In this document: positions 38,043-47,290 of the stretch, piece by piece | Layout: the number at the start of each line of letters is the position of its first letter | How positions within the stretch are numbered: position 1 is the stretch's first letter | From: Planctomycetota bacterium | Lineage (GTDB): Bacteria; Planctomycetota; UBA1135; GCA-002686595 | Reading direction: 5' to 3' | DNA: 64,000 bases | NCBI GenBank assembly: GCA_029250885.1 | Contig: JAQXEK010000058.1 | Span: 124,001 to 188,000, forward strand | The notes under the pieces: generated by a model | Database searches by the model: none | Told to the model about the DNA's origin: nothing | The model's input: only the letters and a program-made list of their open reading frames with translations | Made by a program: the position numbers and the translations under genes

Positions 38043-39527
38043 ATGCGACTTCCTAAAATCATCCAAGGCGGCATGGGTGCCGCAGTCTCGGACTGGAGGC
38101 TGGCCAAGGCTGTCTCCAAGACCGGTCAACTCGGCGTCGTGTCTGGTACGGCACTCGACTGCGTCATCGCCCGCCGCTTGCAAGTCGGCGACATCGGTGG
38201 CCACGTGCGCCGCGCCCTCGAGGCGTTTCCGGTCAAGGAGATCGGCGACCGCATCCGCGAGCGCTACTTCGTGCCGGGCGGCAAGGCCCCCGACCAGCCC
38301 TTTAAAGCTGTGCCGATGCTCACCCTCGAGCCCGTCAAGCACCACCTCGAGTTGATCGTCGCCGCGAACTTCGTCGAGGTCTTCCTGGCGAAGGAGAAGC
38401 ACGACGGCATCGTCGGTATCAACTATCTGGAGAAGATCCAGCTGCCGAACCTGCCCTCGATCTTCGGTGCCATGCTCGCCGGTGCGAACTGCATTATCAT
38501 GGGTGCTGGCATCCCCCGGGCAATCCCGGGCATCATGGACCAGCTCTCCCGCGGCGAAGCCGTCGAGCTCGCCATCAACCTGGCCGAAGCGGACGCCGGG
38601 CAGAAGATCTCTACCAAGTTCGACCCGCGCCAGATCTTCGGCGATGATCTCCCCGAGATCGCTCGGCCCCTGTTCCTGGCCATCGTCTCTTCCGCACCCC
38701 TTGCCTCGATGCTGGCGCGCAAGGCCTCGGGCCATGTGGACGGCTTTATCATCGAGAGCCCAGTGGCCGGCGGCCACAACGCTCCGCCCCGTGGAGCCCT
38801 TGAGCTAAACGCCAACGGCGAGCCCATCTACGGCGAGCGCGACCTGGTCGACATGGAAGCCATGCGAAAGATCGGCCGCCCGTTCTATCTCGCCGGCGGA
38901 GTCGCTAGCCCCCAGGGCTTGCAGGACTCCCTTGATGTGGGTGCCGTCGGCATCCAGGTAGGAACCGTCTTCGCCTATTGCGAAGAGTCCGGCTTGGGCG
39001 CACCAAGCAAGGCCCGCGTCCTAGCACGCTTCTTCGACGAAAACGCCGAAGCGCCAGTCATCCGCACGGACCCCCGCGCATCCCCGACGGGTTTCCCGTT
39101 CAAGGTCCTGCCCCTCACGAACACGATGTCGCACCCGGAATCCGAGGCGGCACGTCCGCGCCTCTGTGACCTGGGCTATCTGCGCGAGGCCTACAACCGC
39201 GGCGAGGGCAAGATCGGCTACCGCTGTCCCTCGGAACCCGTCGACCACTTCCTTAAGAAGGGAGGCGCCGACGAGCGGACTAAGGGCAGGCTCTGTGTCT
39301 GCAACGGCCTGATGGCCACCATCGAGCTTGGCCAGACCCGCAAGGATGGCTACCGCGAGGACCCCCTGATCACCTCCGGCGATGGCCTCGAGGGTATCCG
39401 CCAGTTCCTTAAGGAAGGAGCGAAGGCCTACTCCGCCGCAGACGTGGTCGCTGGGCTACTCGCCGAGCAACCAAGGGGCTGCCACACCGGTGAAGTGAAG
39501 AGTGCTAGCGAGCTAGCTGGCGCCTAG
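38043..39527 (+). CDS. Nitronate monooxygenase / PfaD-family flavoprotein
   Basis: A TIM-barrel FMN protein of 494 residues. It begins PKIIQGGMGAAVSDWRLAKAVSKTGQLGVVSGTALD, the NMO/2-nitropropane dioxygenase start. It continues with a catalytic-region IMGAGIPRAIPGIMDQLSR, a phosphate-binding ESPVAGGHNAPP, and GRPFYLAGGVASPQGLQDSLDVGAVGIQVGTVFA. The C-terminal ~130 residues, with four Cys (RPRLCDLGYL, IGYRCPSEPV, GRLCVCNG), are those seen in PfaD-type and related longer members. PfaD acts as enoyl reductase in polyunsaturated fatty acid synthases, but no pfa genes are nearby, so the substrate is open. Terminated by a long hairpin. Confidence 0.88.
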   Translation: MRLPKIIQGGMGAAVSDWRLAKAVSKTGQLGVVSGTALDCVIARRLQVGDIGGHVRRALEAFPVKEIGDRIRERYFVPGGKAPDQPFKAVPMLTLEPVKHHLELIVAANFVEVFLAKEKHDGIVGINYLEKIQLPNLPSIFGAMLAGANCIIMGAGIPRAIPGIMDQLSRGEAVELAINLAEADAGQKISTKFDPRQIFGDDLPEIARPLFLAIVSSAPLASMLARKASGHVDGFIIESPVAGGHNAPPRGALELNANGEPIYGERDLVDMEAMRKIGRPFYLAGGVASPQGLQDSLDVGAVGIQVGTVFAYCEESGLGAPSKARVLARFFDENAEAPVIRTDPRASPTGFPFKVLPLTNTMSHPESEAARPRLCDLGYLREAYNRGEGKIGYRCPSEPVDHFLKKGGADERTKGRLCVCNGLMATIELGQTRKDGYREDPLITSGDGLEGIRQFLKEGAKAYSAADVVAGLLAEQPRGCHTGEVKSASELAGA

Positions 39528-39574
39528 CTAGCCCGAATTGACTAGCCGGCTTCAGCGCGAAGCTGGGAGCCAAG

Positions 39575-39614
39575 CAAAGTGCGCTGCATCCCGAACGGGA
39601 CGCAGCGCACTTTG
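39575..39614. terminator. Long hairpin between convergent genes
   Basis: A 19-nt arm (39575-39593) pairs with 39596-39614 with one mismatch. It lies between the NMO-like gene (+) and the TPR lipoprotein (-), 48 bp past one stop and 36 bp before the other. No U tract follows, but the symmetric position suits bidirectional termination. Confidence 0.6.
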
Positions 39615-39649
39615 CGTTGGAGACCTTACTTGAACCGTCTTGGCGAGCT

Positions 39650-41308
39650 CTAGGGAGTTATCTCCACGCCGGGCTCGCAATAGCACGACGACTGCGGGAC
39701 GACGTCGGCGTCAAGCCATGCTGCCTCGAGCTTGGCCTCTAGGGCTTTAGCGTCATCAGCCCGGCCCTGCGCAAGCAGGGACTTCTGAAGTCCCAAGAGT
39801 GCCCAGCCGTTGTTGCGAAGGTGCTTTAGGTCTTCGCGGTAGACAGCCTCGGCTTCCTCGAAGCGGTTGGCCCCCATCAGCAATGCTCCCAGTGCATGAC
39901 GCACGGGCAACATCCACGCTGGCGGCTCGCGGTAGACCAGCGCATCCTCTGCCTCGATGCCCAAGCGTAGCGCTGCAAAAGCCTCGTCGAAGCGACCCTC
40001 GCGATATAGAAGCTCACCCTCGATCATCGCAGTAGCGATCGGCATCACCTCTCCGATTTGGTTGTCTAGCACATGCCACTCCTCGGGAATGTTGGCCACG
40101 GCCTCGAAGAACAGCTCCATCTCCTTGCGAGCTTCGGCGGTTTGGCCAAGCGCAGAGTTTGCTATCGAGCGGGCGTAGAGCCGAGTAGCGACACTGATAA
40201 AGCGCCAATCCTCATACTCTGGCTCCAACAGGACCTGTTCCCACTTTCCGAAGCGAATCAGGACGTGGAGGGTGGTGGGCATAATGCCATCGACCAGCCC
40301 AGCGTACTCGCGCAGTGCGCCCTTCGGCATCTCTGCCTCGAGTGCACGCGCTGCCGTGATGGCGTCCTCGTACCGGCCAGACATCATCGCGGCATAGGCT
40401 AAGAAGTGCAGATTGTGGGCGTAGTAGATTGCGTACATAGCGGGCGCGGGTGCCGTCGCAAAGTACTTTCGGTCTGCCGCGACTGCTGCGCGGTTACTCT
40501 CTACTGCGTCCGAGTAGCGCCCGACACGAATGTAGATGTGCGAGGGCATGTGGACAAGGTGTCCAGAGCCCGGAACTAGGTGCCGCAGGCGGTCCGCTGC
40601 CAAAACCGCGCGATCAGGATCCTCTGACGCTTCCGCAGTGTGGATATAGAAGTGGTTCGCCCCAGGATGGCTGGGGTCGAGCTCTAGTGCCGATTCCAAG
40701 ACGCTCAGGATCTCGAGCGCTCGGCCCTTGGGTTGCCCATCCTTCTCCCAGTAGTCCCATGGTTGCAGGTTCATAAGAGCATCCGCATAGATCGCTGCGA
40801 TGTCGGCATCATTAGGGTGCGCTTGAAAGGCCTCGCCCATTGCTGCGGCATAGGCCTGGTCTAGGGGCGCGCGATCCTCCGGAATGGGGAGCGAGTAGCG
40901 CGCATCAATGGCGCGAACTAACGCTTGTTCACTTGGGCTTGCATCATTGATTCGCTCCATGGCCTTGTCGGCCGCCGAGCGCGCATCCGCAGAGTTCTCG
41001 GCAGACATCTTGTCATTGTTAATGTTGACGCCGTTTGCATAAGCGACTCCCCACCAAGGCATGGGAGAGCCTGGGTCCAGCAAGGCCGCCTGCTTAAAAG
41101 AGCGGATAGCCTCGTCATGATTAAATCCATAGAGCAGCTGCATCCCCTGATTGAAGTACTCCTGAGCTTCGGACGAACTCGTCGTTATCGAGCGCTCGAA
41201 ATTGCCAAAGCCCTCGTAGCGATAAGCGCCGGACGAAACCTGGCACCCGGCGAGAGTTACTAGTAGCAAGGCCGGAAAGGCTCGTAGTCTTAGTTTGAAA
41301 ATCGTCAT
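39650..41308 (-). CDS. TPR-containing lipoprotein
   Basis: A protein of 552 residues. The signal peptide ends LLLVTLAGC, a proper lipobox, so Cys22 should be lipidated. The mature part is almost wholly helical pairs of tetratricopeptide type: AQEYFNQGMQLLYGFNHDEAIRSFKQAALLDPGSPMPWWG, LSVLESALELDPSHPGANHFYIHTAEASEDPDRAV, ALGALLMGANRFEEAEAVYREDLKHLRNNGWALLGLQKSLLAQGRADDA. The HFYIH and LVHMPSHIYIRVGRYSDA signatures match a group of bacterial TPR proteins of unknown role. It probably scaffolds envelope complexes; no catalytic motif is visible. 220 bp separate it from the divergent HAF-repeat protein. Confidence 0.83.
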   Translation of the reverse strand: MTIFKLRLRAFPALLLVTLAGCQVSSGAYRYEGFGNFERSITTSSSEAQEYFNQGMQLLYGFNHDEAIRSFKQAALLDPGSPMPWWGVAYANGVNINNDKMSAENSADARSAADKAMERINDASPSEQALVRAIDARYSLPIPEDRAPLDQAYAAAMGEAFQAHPNDADIAAIYADALMNLQPWDYWEKDGQPKGRALEILSVLESALELDPSHPGANHFYIHTAEASEDPDRAVLAADRLRHLVPGSGHLVHMPSHIYIRVGRYSDAVESNRAAVAADRKYFATAPAPAMYAIYYAHNLHFLAYAAMMSGRYEDAITAARALEAEMPKGALREYAGLVDGIMPTTLHVLIRFGKWEQVLLEPEYEDWRFISVATRLYARSIANSALGQTAEARKEMELFFEAVANIPEEWHVLDNQIGEVMPIATAMIEGELLYREGRFDEAFAALRLGIEAEDALVYREPPAWMLPVRHALGALLMGANRFEEAEAVYREDLKHLRNNGWALLGLQKSLLAQGRADDAKALEAKLEAAWLDADVVPQSSCYCEPGVEITP

Positions 41309-41528
41309 GTAACTATGGAGTCAGTGGAAGCGGTGTTCACGTTGGCTAATGTAATGCTGGAGCATGCACACCTAGCATCAACTTCTAGCTTAGAGCCCCC
41401 CTTCCATGGTCGCCACAACTTTCAGCCCCGCCCCACAAGGCCTGCCCGAGGGGATGCATGGCCGCCAAGTTCATTTTGGGCAATAAGGGACCGAGAGGAA
41501 TCCTGCTCGCAAGTAGGCTAGTTTGACT

Positions 41529-42902
41529 ATGAATAATGCATTCCTGTGCGTCCTCGGGATCGCCTCCTTGACTACCCCCTTGTTCGCCCAGTCCTACTCG
41601 ATCGAAAACATTGGGACGCTGAGTTCTAACCCAACGCAGCCTGTTCGCGCCTTGGGGATTAACAATCGCGGCCACGTCCATGGCGAGAACAATCTGCCAG
41701 GAGCTGGTAGCGCTGTGAAGATCAACGGCTTCTTTTGGGACGGCCACACCCAAGTCAAGATTCAGCCGGTCTCGCCGGCCCTCGCATTCGGCGGAGCCAT
41801 CAACGACTCAGATCAATGTGTCGGGTACATGTCGGCAGGTGGCGGCGCACTGCACCAATATGTCTGGGAGTCCGGAGTCACCCATGACATTCACCTCGGT
41901 CCTCTCAACTTCAGTCGCGCCTACGACATCAACTCTTCAGGCTACATCGCCGGCATAACCTCCGAGTTCATTCCCGGCTACATCACCTCACAGTTCCGCC
42001 CCATCCTTCGAGACCCGTCGGGCAGCTGGACTGACCTGGGCACGTTTGGTGGTGGAAGCGGATTCACACGAGCCGTTAATGATCACCAACACGTCATAGG
42101 CACCGCGAGAGACGCGTCGGAGAACTCGCACCCGTTCCTGTGGAGTGCCGGCACTGGAATGATCGCGCTTGGCTCCCTCGCAGGGGCAACTGCGCCCTAC
42201 GCAATTGACGACTACGACCGCATCGTAGGACTCAGTGCCGATAGCGCCGGCCTCTATCAACCCTTCTTCTGGCAGGCGGGGGCGATGCTCGATCTGGGCA
42301 CTCTTAGTGGAGGTGCGGGAGCTGAAGGGATGGCACGTGACATTAACAACCACGGCGTAATCGTTGGAAACGCCGATGATGCGGCAGGTGCTGAGCACGC
42401 CACCATCTGGTCACCGCTTCCTGGTGGAGGCTACTCTGCACCCGTTGAGCTAGAGACACTCATCCCGTCTGGTAGTGGCTGGACTTTGTTTGATGCCGCC
42501 GGTATCAACGAGCTCGGTGAGATCACGGGAACGGGATGGCTAAACGGCAACAAACGCGCGTTTCGACTGACGCCCGTTCTGTCCCAAGCTCGTCTCTCCG
42601 GACTTCAGCCGGGGATCTCCGGTCAGGCAAGCAGCCTATTTGGGATGGGGTTCACGCCCGGCGCTCCGATCTTTATCGCCTATGGAGTCAGCTCGGGGCA
42701 AACCCCCGTGCCGGGCTGCCTCGGTAGCTTTGCGGGTATCGCCGCTCCCCAAATTTTCACTGTCCTCGCCGCAGATGCAGACGGTCGGCTAGAGCTGCCG
42801 GTCTTCTTGCCAGTCTCCTTGATGGGGCTAACCGTATTAGTGCAAGGCGTCGATCCGCTCAACTGTGGCGTAAGCAAGCTACTCACCCAGACCTTCCAGT
42901 AA
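41529..42902 (+). CDS. Secreted HAF-repeat protein
   Basis: A protein of 457 residues from the ATG at 41529 (a TTG two codons earlier is less likely). The Sec signal peptide ends TTPLFAQ. About seven HAF repeats follow, each with the pattern A-x-x-I/V-N-x-x-G-x-I/V-x-G then H-x-F/Y-x-W. Examples are ALGINNRGHVHGEN, AYDINSSGYIAGI, AVNDHQHVIGTARDASENSHPFLW and ARDINNHGVIVGNADDAAGAEHATIW. These fold as an extracellular beta-structure, possibly a propeller. The C-terminal ~100 residues (LQPGISGQASSLFGMGFTPGAPIFI to LNCGVSKLLTQTF) form the lineage's C-terminal module. Function unknown; a surface or extracellular protein is inferred. Confidence 0.82.
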   Translation: MNNAFLCVLGIASLTTPLFAQSYSIENIGTLSSNPTQPVRALGINNRGHVHGENNLPGAGSAVKINGFFWDGHTQVKIQPVSPALAFGGAINDSDQCVGYMSAGGGALHQYVWESGVTHDIHLGPLNFSRAYDINSSGYIAGITSEFIPGYITSQFRPILRDPSGSWTDLGTFGGGSGFTRAVNDHQHVIGTARDASENSHPFLWSAGTGMIALGSLAGATAPYAIDDYDRIVGLSADSAGLYQPFFWQAGAMLDLGTLSGGAGAEGMARDINNHGVIVGNADDAAGAEHATIWSPLPGGGYSAPVELETLIPSGSGWTLFDAAGINELGEITGTGWLNGNKRAFRLTPVLSQARLSGLQPGISGQASSLFGMGFTPGAPIFIAYGVSSGQTPVPGCLGSFAGIAAPQIFTVLAADADGRLELPVFLPVSLMGLTVLVQGVDPLNCGVSKLLTQTFQ

Positions 42903-43000
42903 GGCGCGCTAGCTTGCGCCCACTTTGTCTCCACCTAGGCGACTGAATTTATGGACGCCGCAGCGAGCTGTTTGGATCTGCGTGCGAAGCCGCATCTAGC

Positions 43001-43729
43001 TCATGGGCGGAAGATCACCCAGAAGCCTATTCCAATCAGAAAGAACGCGAACGCCTGCTTCAGTTGCCTCTCCTGAATAAGGCCCTTCAGCCGGCGGCCC
43101 CCAATCACTCCGATCCCTACCATCACTAGCATCACCAGCGCAAAGGTAAGAGGTACGCGAACGCCCCGAGAGAGGTAAGTCAAGAGCGCCGTGATGGACT
43201 GCACGGCGACAATCGCGAGGCTGCTCTTTACCGCCTCCTTGATCGGGATTCGATAGAACAGGTTGAGTGCAGGGGCAATAAAGATCCCGCCACCAACGCC
43301 CACTAATCCGCATAGCACACCCGTCGCCGCTGCCGAGAAGCTGACTCCCGTGAGACTCTTCTTACTTTCATCGCGTGCCTTGAACGGAAAGGAGATCAGT
43401 GCTGCGACGCTGAGAGTGAACACACCAAAGCAGATCATTCGCACAGGGTCCGGTACGACGGGAGCTAGATAGTGACCAGACAGCACGGTTGCAGGGAATG
43501 CGATGAAGGAGAAGACCGTCACGGCTTTCCACTGGATGGTATCTCGGTCAAGCACAGACTGAAGACTGGTGTTGACGCCAATCGTGATCAGGCTCAAAAG
43601 GGCTGCCTGGTCCATTGGCATGGAGAGGCCCGTCTTCATGTAAGGGATCAGGATGATTGCCCCGCCACCACCGAATAGGGACAAGGCCATGCCCACTAGG
43701 ACGAAGACAATAAGAGCGAGAGGAGTCAT
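43001..43729 (-). CDS. TauE/SafE family sulfite or anion exporter
   Basis: An integral membrane protein of 242 residues with about seven to eight hydrophobic helices. The two internal repeats each carry the family's Gly-rich motif: LFGGGGAIILIPYM near the N-terminus and GLVGVGGGIFIAPALNLFYRIPIKEAVKSSLAIVAVQS in the middle. TauE/SafE permeases move sulfite, sulfoacetate or other organic anions. It begins 29 bp after the stop of a sulfotransferase gene on the same strand, which supports a link to sulfur compounds, though the substrate is inferred. Confidence 0.88.
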   Translation of the reverse strand: MTPLALIVFVLVGMALSLFGGGGAIILIPYMKTGLSMPMDQAALLSLITIGVNTSLQSVLDRDTIQWKAVTVFSFIAFPATVLSGHYLAPVVPDPVRMICFGVFTLSVAALISFPFKARDESKKSLTGVSFSAAATGVLCGLVGVGGGIFIAPALNLFYRIPIKEAVKSSLAIVAVQSITALLTYLSRGVRVPLTFALVMLVMVGIGVIGGRRLKGLIQERQLKQAFAFFLIGIGFWVIFRP

Positions 43730-43758
43730 GAGTTCGTGGTCATGGGAATCGGGGCTGC

Positions 43759-44745
43759 CTACGGGCCCATGACTAGATCATGCTTGCTGTAAAGCTGGCG
43801 AAGATGTTCTAGTTGAAGACGGCGAGGCTCGGCGGCCTTGGCCTGCACCTTGATGTCAGTGTCGACCTTAGCGTCTTCATCCTCAAGCTCTCGAAGAGGA
43901 AGCGAACGGACATAGCCAAATTTAGTCATCATGTCCGCGCAAACATGTTCAACGATCTCTATATCGCGTTTAGGGAGCTCCCGCTCCCAAGCATTTGCCC
44001 TGTCCATCTGAACCGGTTTATCGAGATTGCCCCAGAGCTGAGCGCTACTCATTGCAGCGCCCTTGGCCTCGAGAGATTCATGAGCATTTAGCATCGATGG
44101 CTCGAAGGGGATGCCAAGGAAGAGGCAGGCTTTGCGCAGGTGCAGTTCAGGATTTTCGAGCAGGCCTTCGAAGCGCAATGTATGAATCGGCAACCGACTT
44201 GACAACGCATGGACCTTACTGTGGTAGTCCTTCCAGGCCATGGCCGAGGCGTGCGCAGTCTGCGGGCCACGGGGTGTGTTATTACCACTGTTCCAGACAG
44301 CCCTAGGGTCACGGACCACGTGGATGAAGACAGCGTCCTCTACATCTCGAGTAATCTCATCGATGAATAGCAGGTTGTCTGGCGACTTGCAAAGCACCCT
44401 GGCGTCAGTACGATTCTCGCGCGCGGCCCCCGTAAGACAGATAGCAGACATGATCCCCAGGACTGTTCCAGGCAAGCCCCTATCCTCCATAACTGCGAGA
44501 ACTTCCGGCACGCTGAGGTCCCCCCCCCTACTGCAGATCGGCCTTGGACTTAGGTTTGCGTTGACCACCATAGCCTCAAGCAGGTCGTCGCCTAGAGCCC
44601 CTTCGAGTGGAAGGAATTTCTGGCGGAGCACGGGTGGAAACGGTCCAAAGAGAGACGGGTGCCGGGCGGCCAAGAGGCTCTGCGTCTTGTTGGACCCGTG
44701 CCGCTGCGGGGCCAACATGAAGACTGTGCTTGCGTTAAATCTCAT
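43759..44745 (-). CDS. PAPS-dependent sulfotransferase
   Basis: A protein of 328 residues from the ATG at 44745 (27 further in-frame residues upstream look non-coding). The N-terminal strand-loop MLAPQRHGSNKTQSLLAAR is the 5'-phosphosulfate-binding loop, here with RHGSNKTQ rather than RSGST. VFIHVVRDPRAVWNSGNN is the 3'-phosphate-binding segment with the RDPR signature, and LRFEGLLENPELHLRKACLFLGIPF follows as in sulfotransferase family proteins. It would move sulfate from PAPS to a carbohydrate, lipid or protein. It precedes the TauE/SafE exporter by 29 bp, suggesting one operon. The acceptor is unknown; sulfated polysaccharides are common in this type of marine bacterium. Confidence 0.82.
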   Translation of the reverse strand: MRFNASTVFMLAPQRHGSNKTQSLLAARHPSLFGPFPPVLRQKFLPLEGALGDDLLEAMVVNANLSPRPICSRGGDLSVPEVLAVMEDRGLPGTVLGIMSAICLTGAARENRTDARVLCKSPDNLLFIDEITRDVEDAVFIHVVRDPRAVWNSGNNTPRGPQTAHASAMAWKDYHSKVHALSSRLPIHTLRFEGLLENPELHLRKACLFLGIPFEPSMLNAHESLEAKGAAMSSAQLWGNLDKPVQMDRANAWERELPKRDIEIVEHVCADMMTKFGYVRSLPLRELEDEDAKVDTDIKVQAKAAEPRRLQLEHLRQLYSKHDLVMGP

Positions 44746-45037
44746 GCTTGCAGTTTCCCTCAACCTGCCCTCAGGGAAGGGTTTTTTTATCGCTAGGCCA
44801 CTAAGCGGACAGCATACCGACTTCAATTAGCCACCGCAATAAGAGCGGCAGCAAGAGTCGGCTCATCTCCCTGATCGGCCTAGCTGCATGGACCCAAAGC
44901 GTCGGGCCATTTAGCCGTAGCACATTCCTTTAGATACGGTAAGAGATATGGGCTGCCCGCCATACTCGCCACTGTCTTCACGGGCCCAAACCACCGAGCC
45001 GAAGAGCAGCGAAGCCAGATTTGCGTCACTTGCCGCT

Positions 45038-45454
45038 CTAGATCAAGTCCGAGGGCTTGACGCCGCTAGGTAGCAGTTCGTCTAGCTTGGTGTACTTGGG
45101 GCCGGCGCCGTTACTGTCGATGACGATCGCAAGTTCTGGGGAAAACTCGAAGAGCATCTGGCGGCAGATGCCGCAGGGCATCAAGAGAGACTCGGGGCTA
45201 GCCCAAATAGCGAGGGCCGTGAACTGTTGCTGGCCCGCTGAGATGGCATGACCTAATGCGGTGCGTTCGGCGCAGAGGGTCGCGCCAAAGCTCGCGTTCT
45301 CTACATTGCAGCCAGTGAAGACTTGACCATCCTCCGCGAGTAGGGCGGCCCCAACCCGGACTTTGGAATAGGGACTGTAGGCCTTCTCCGCAACTTCGCG
45401 CGCAAGGGTGCGAAGCTGCTCGAAGTCGATGGCTTGGGTGTATTCGGGGTTCAT
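45038..45454 (-). CDS. cdd: Cytidine deaminase
   Basis: A zinc enzyme of 138 residues that deaminates cytidine and deoxycytidine to uridines in pyrimidine salvage. It has the small homotetrameric type's motifs: AYSPYSKVRVGAALL, NVENASFGATLCAERTAL (zinc Cys and catalytic Glu in CAE) and MPCGICRQMLFEF (PCxxC zinc ligands). Length is typical. The gap to the sulfotransferase gene downstream is 292 bp and holds nothing recognised except a T-run hairpin pointing the other way; the two are probably separate units. Confidence 0.96.
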   Translation of the reverse strand: MNPEYTQAIDFEQLRTLAREVAEKAYSPYSKVRVGAALLAEDGQVFTGCNVENASFGATLCAERTALGHAISAGQQQFTALAIWASPESLLMPCGICRQMLFEFSPELAIVIDSNGAGPKYTKLDELLPSGVKPSDLI

Positions 45455-45538
45455 TTCGCCGTCAAGAGTAACGCCCCGGAACGCCTTGGCAAGGGCCTAA
45501 GAGGCTAATGCCAAAGGACGGCTATGCTCGTTGATTAC

Positions 45539-46036
45539 CTAGAAAGGAGACGAGGTGTCGTCCGCAGGCTCGTAGCCCAAAAACGGCACGGCCAGGCGCT
45601 GGGTGCGCCGTCCCGTGGTTGGGTGCTCCCACTCCTCCATAAAGAAGTCCACGATGGCCTGCTTGCCACAGAGGTCGTCCGGAGACACTTCTAAAGAGCC
45701 CTCGGTGTCGAAGCCCAGTACATTCAGGACGTGCTTCACCCTGGGCAGACCGCGCTTACTCCAGACCATGCCGTCCCAGGCTGCCGTTCGTCCGGCATAT
45801 TCACCGTCGGTCACCTCCAGGCGCATGGCCCAGCGCAGGTGGCCAGCTCGGGTCTCGCCCTCGCGGACCTCGGCGATGCGGACCAGGTGGCGGCCTTCGG
45901 GAATTGTCACGAAGGACTCCACGTCTTCGATCCTGCTAAAGTCCACTTGGATCTGGCCGTTGCTGGCGGTCTCCACGAGACGGGAGTCGTCGTTGTTGCT
46001 TAAGGCGCCGTTCAGTGCGCCAAGGGATGGGGTCAT
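45539..46036 (-). CDS. DUF669-like protein
   Basis: A protein of 165 residues from the ATG at 46036, which has the best ribosome-binding site in the area (GAGGAGAG seven bases before the ATG). The core IPEGRHLVRIAEVREGETRAGHLRWAMRLEVTDGEYAGRTAAWDGMVWSKRGLPRVKHVLNVLGF matches the pattern of DUF669 proteins, which are usually encoded by phages beside recombination or single-strand-binding genes. Here no phage gene is near; it sits between cdd and an epimerase. The C-terminal FFMEEWEHPTTGRRTQRLAVPFLGYEP also fits. The function is unproven; a single-strand DNA-binding or replication role is inferred from family context. Confidence 0.7.
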   Translation of the reverse strand: MTPSLGALNGALSNNDDSRLVETASNGQIQVDFSRIEDVESFVTIPEGRHLVRIAEVREGETRAGHLRWAMRLEVTDGEYAGRTAAWDGMVWSKRGLPRVKHVLNVLGFDTEGSLEVSPDDLCGKQAIVDFFMEEWEHPTTGRRTQRLAVPFLGYEPADDTSSPF

Positions 46037-46178
46037 AGTCTCTCTCCTCGAGATGCGATGGGCGAGCTGTCGCGCGCGGCTTCCCCACCATGGGGAGGCG
46101 CGGAAATCTCCGACCGAGAAGAAGACGCGCCAATCCACGCCTGGTTGCGCAGCTCGCCAAATCTTTCTGCGCCGGAGG

Positions 46179-47153
46179 CTACTTTGCCGCGAGCACACCG
46201 ATGAGATCAGTGATGATCTCGTCGAGTCCCGTGCGCGGACGAAAGCCAATAGCAGCCTCCAAGGCGGCTAAGCTAGGCACCCGGCGGCGCATGTCCTCGA
46301 AGCCGTGGCCGTAAGCCTCGGCATAGGGAACCAGCTCAATCTCCGAATCCGACCCCGCAATTTCAATCACTCGCTGGGCCAAACTCAGGATCGAGATCTC
46401 CTGGTCGTTGCCTACGTTGAAGACCGAGCCACGTGCTGCGGGCTCGTCGAGCAGCGCCCCCAGGGCGCAGGTCACGTCGCGCACATGGGCAAAGCACCGA
46501 GTCTGCTGGCCATCGCCAAAGACACGTAGGGCCTCCCCCGCCAATGCCGCTCGTACGAAGTTCGGCAGCACCATGCCATAGCGCCCGCGTTGGCGCGGGC
46601 CGACCGTATTGAAGAGCCGCACGATCGTGACGTCGAGCTCGCGCTCGGCACCATAGGCCAGGGCCATCCACTCGCCGGTCGCCTTGGACGCGGCGTAACC
46701 CCAGCGAGCAATGGACGTGGGCCCAAGTACCAGATCTGCGTTCTCGGTGAAGGGCAGGGTCGCGCTCTTGCCGTAGACCTCAGAGGTCGAGGCGTAGAGT
46801 AGGGGCACGTTTGCTGCGGACGCGGCCTCTAGCACGACCTCGGTGGCGCCAATGTTCGTGTGCATGGTGTGGATCGGTTTCTCTACCACCAACCTAACCC
46901 CCACCGCTGCCGCTAGGTGGACGACGCCATCACTATCCGAAGCGAGTCTATGGACCAGGTCCGAGTCCGTCGCGCAGCCCTCCACAAAGCGAAGACGCCC
47001 ATGGGAGGCCGCTTGCAGCTGCTGTACATTCGAGCGCCGACCCGTGGACAGGTTATCCAGGATCGTGACCGAGCGCCCTTCCTTGAGGAGGCGATCGGTC
47101 AGGTGCGAGCCGACGAAGCCGGCGCCACCTGTGATTAGAATGTGGTTGCGCAT
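46179..47153 (-). CDS. NAD-dependent sugar epimerase/dehydratase (UXS/GalE-like SDR)
   Basis: An extended short-chain dehydrogenase of 324 residues from the ATG at 47153. It has the Rossmann TGGAGFVGSHLTDRLL, DNLSTGRRSNV, HLAAAVGVRLVVEKP, the catalytic STSEVYGKSATLPFTE with the Ser/Thr, YAASK (Tyr and Lys of the active site in WGYAASKATGEWM) and NTVGPRQRGRYGMVLPNFVR. The lack of a long C-terminal extension and the GVRLVVEKPIHTMHTNI segment fit UDP-glucuronate decarboxylase or dTDP-glucose dehydratase relatives. It makes a nucleotide-sugar for surface polysaccharides. The exact substrate is uncertain. Confidence 0.88.
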   Translation of the reverse strand: MRNHILITGGAGFVGSHLTDRLLKEGRSVTILDNLSTGRRSNVQQLQAASHGRLRFVEGCATDSDLVHRLASDSDGVVHLAAAVGVRLVVEKPIHTMHTNIGATEVVLEAASAANVPLLYASTSEVYGKSATLPFTENADLVLGPTSIARWGYAASKATGEWMALAYGAERELDVTIVRLFNTVGPRQRGRYGMVLPNFVRAALAGEALRVFGDGQQTRCFAHVRDVTCALGALLDEPAARGSVFNVGNDQEISILSLAQRVIEIAGSDSEIELVPYAEAYGHGFEDMRRRVPSLAALEAAIGFRPRTGLDEIITDLIGVLAAK

Positions 47154-47290
47154 GCGGACATGAGAGTAACGAGTCAGGTGCAGAGTCCGGGGGGGCAATC
47201 CGGAGATTAGAGGGACGCGCGCGGAACGGACTCCTTCCCTGAAACTGCCCCGGGACAGACGATCGCCCCCATGTTTCCGTCGGCGGAGCC

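Noticed and set aside
38043-39527. Polyunsaturated fatty acid (pfa) cluster
   Set aside because: The flavoprotein resembles PfaD, but no polyketide synthase-like pfa genes are adjacent, so a cluster is not claimed.
44752-44790. Plus-strand hairpin with T run near the sulfotransferase start
   Set aside because: TTCCCT/AGGGAA with a following T run sits upstream of a minus-strand gene and has no plus-strand transcript to end; the stem is only six base pairs.
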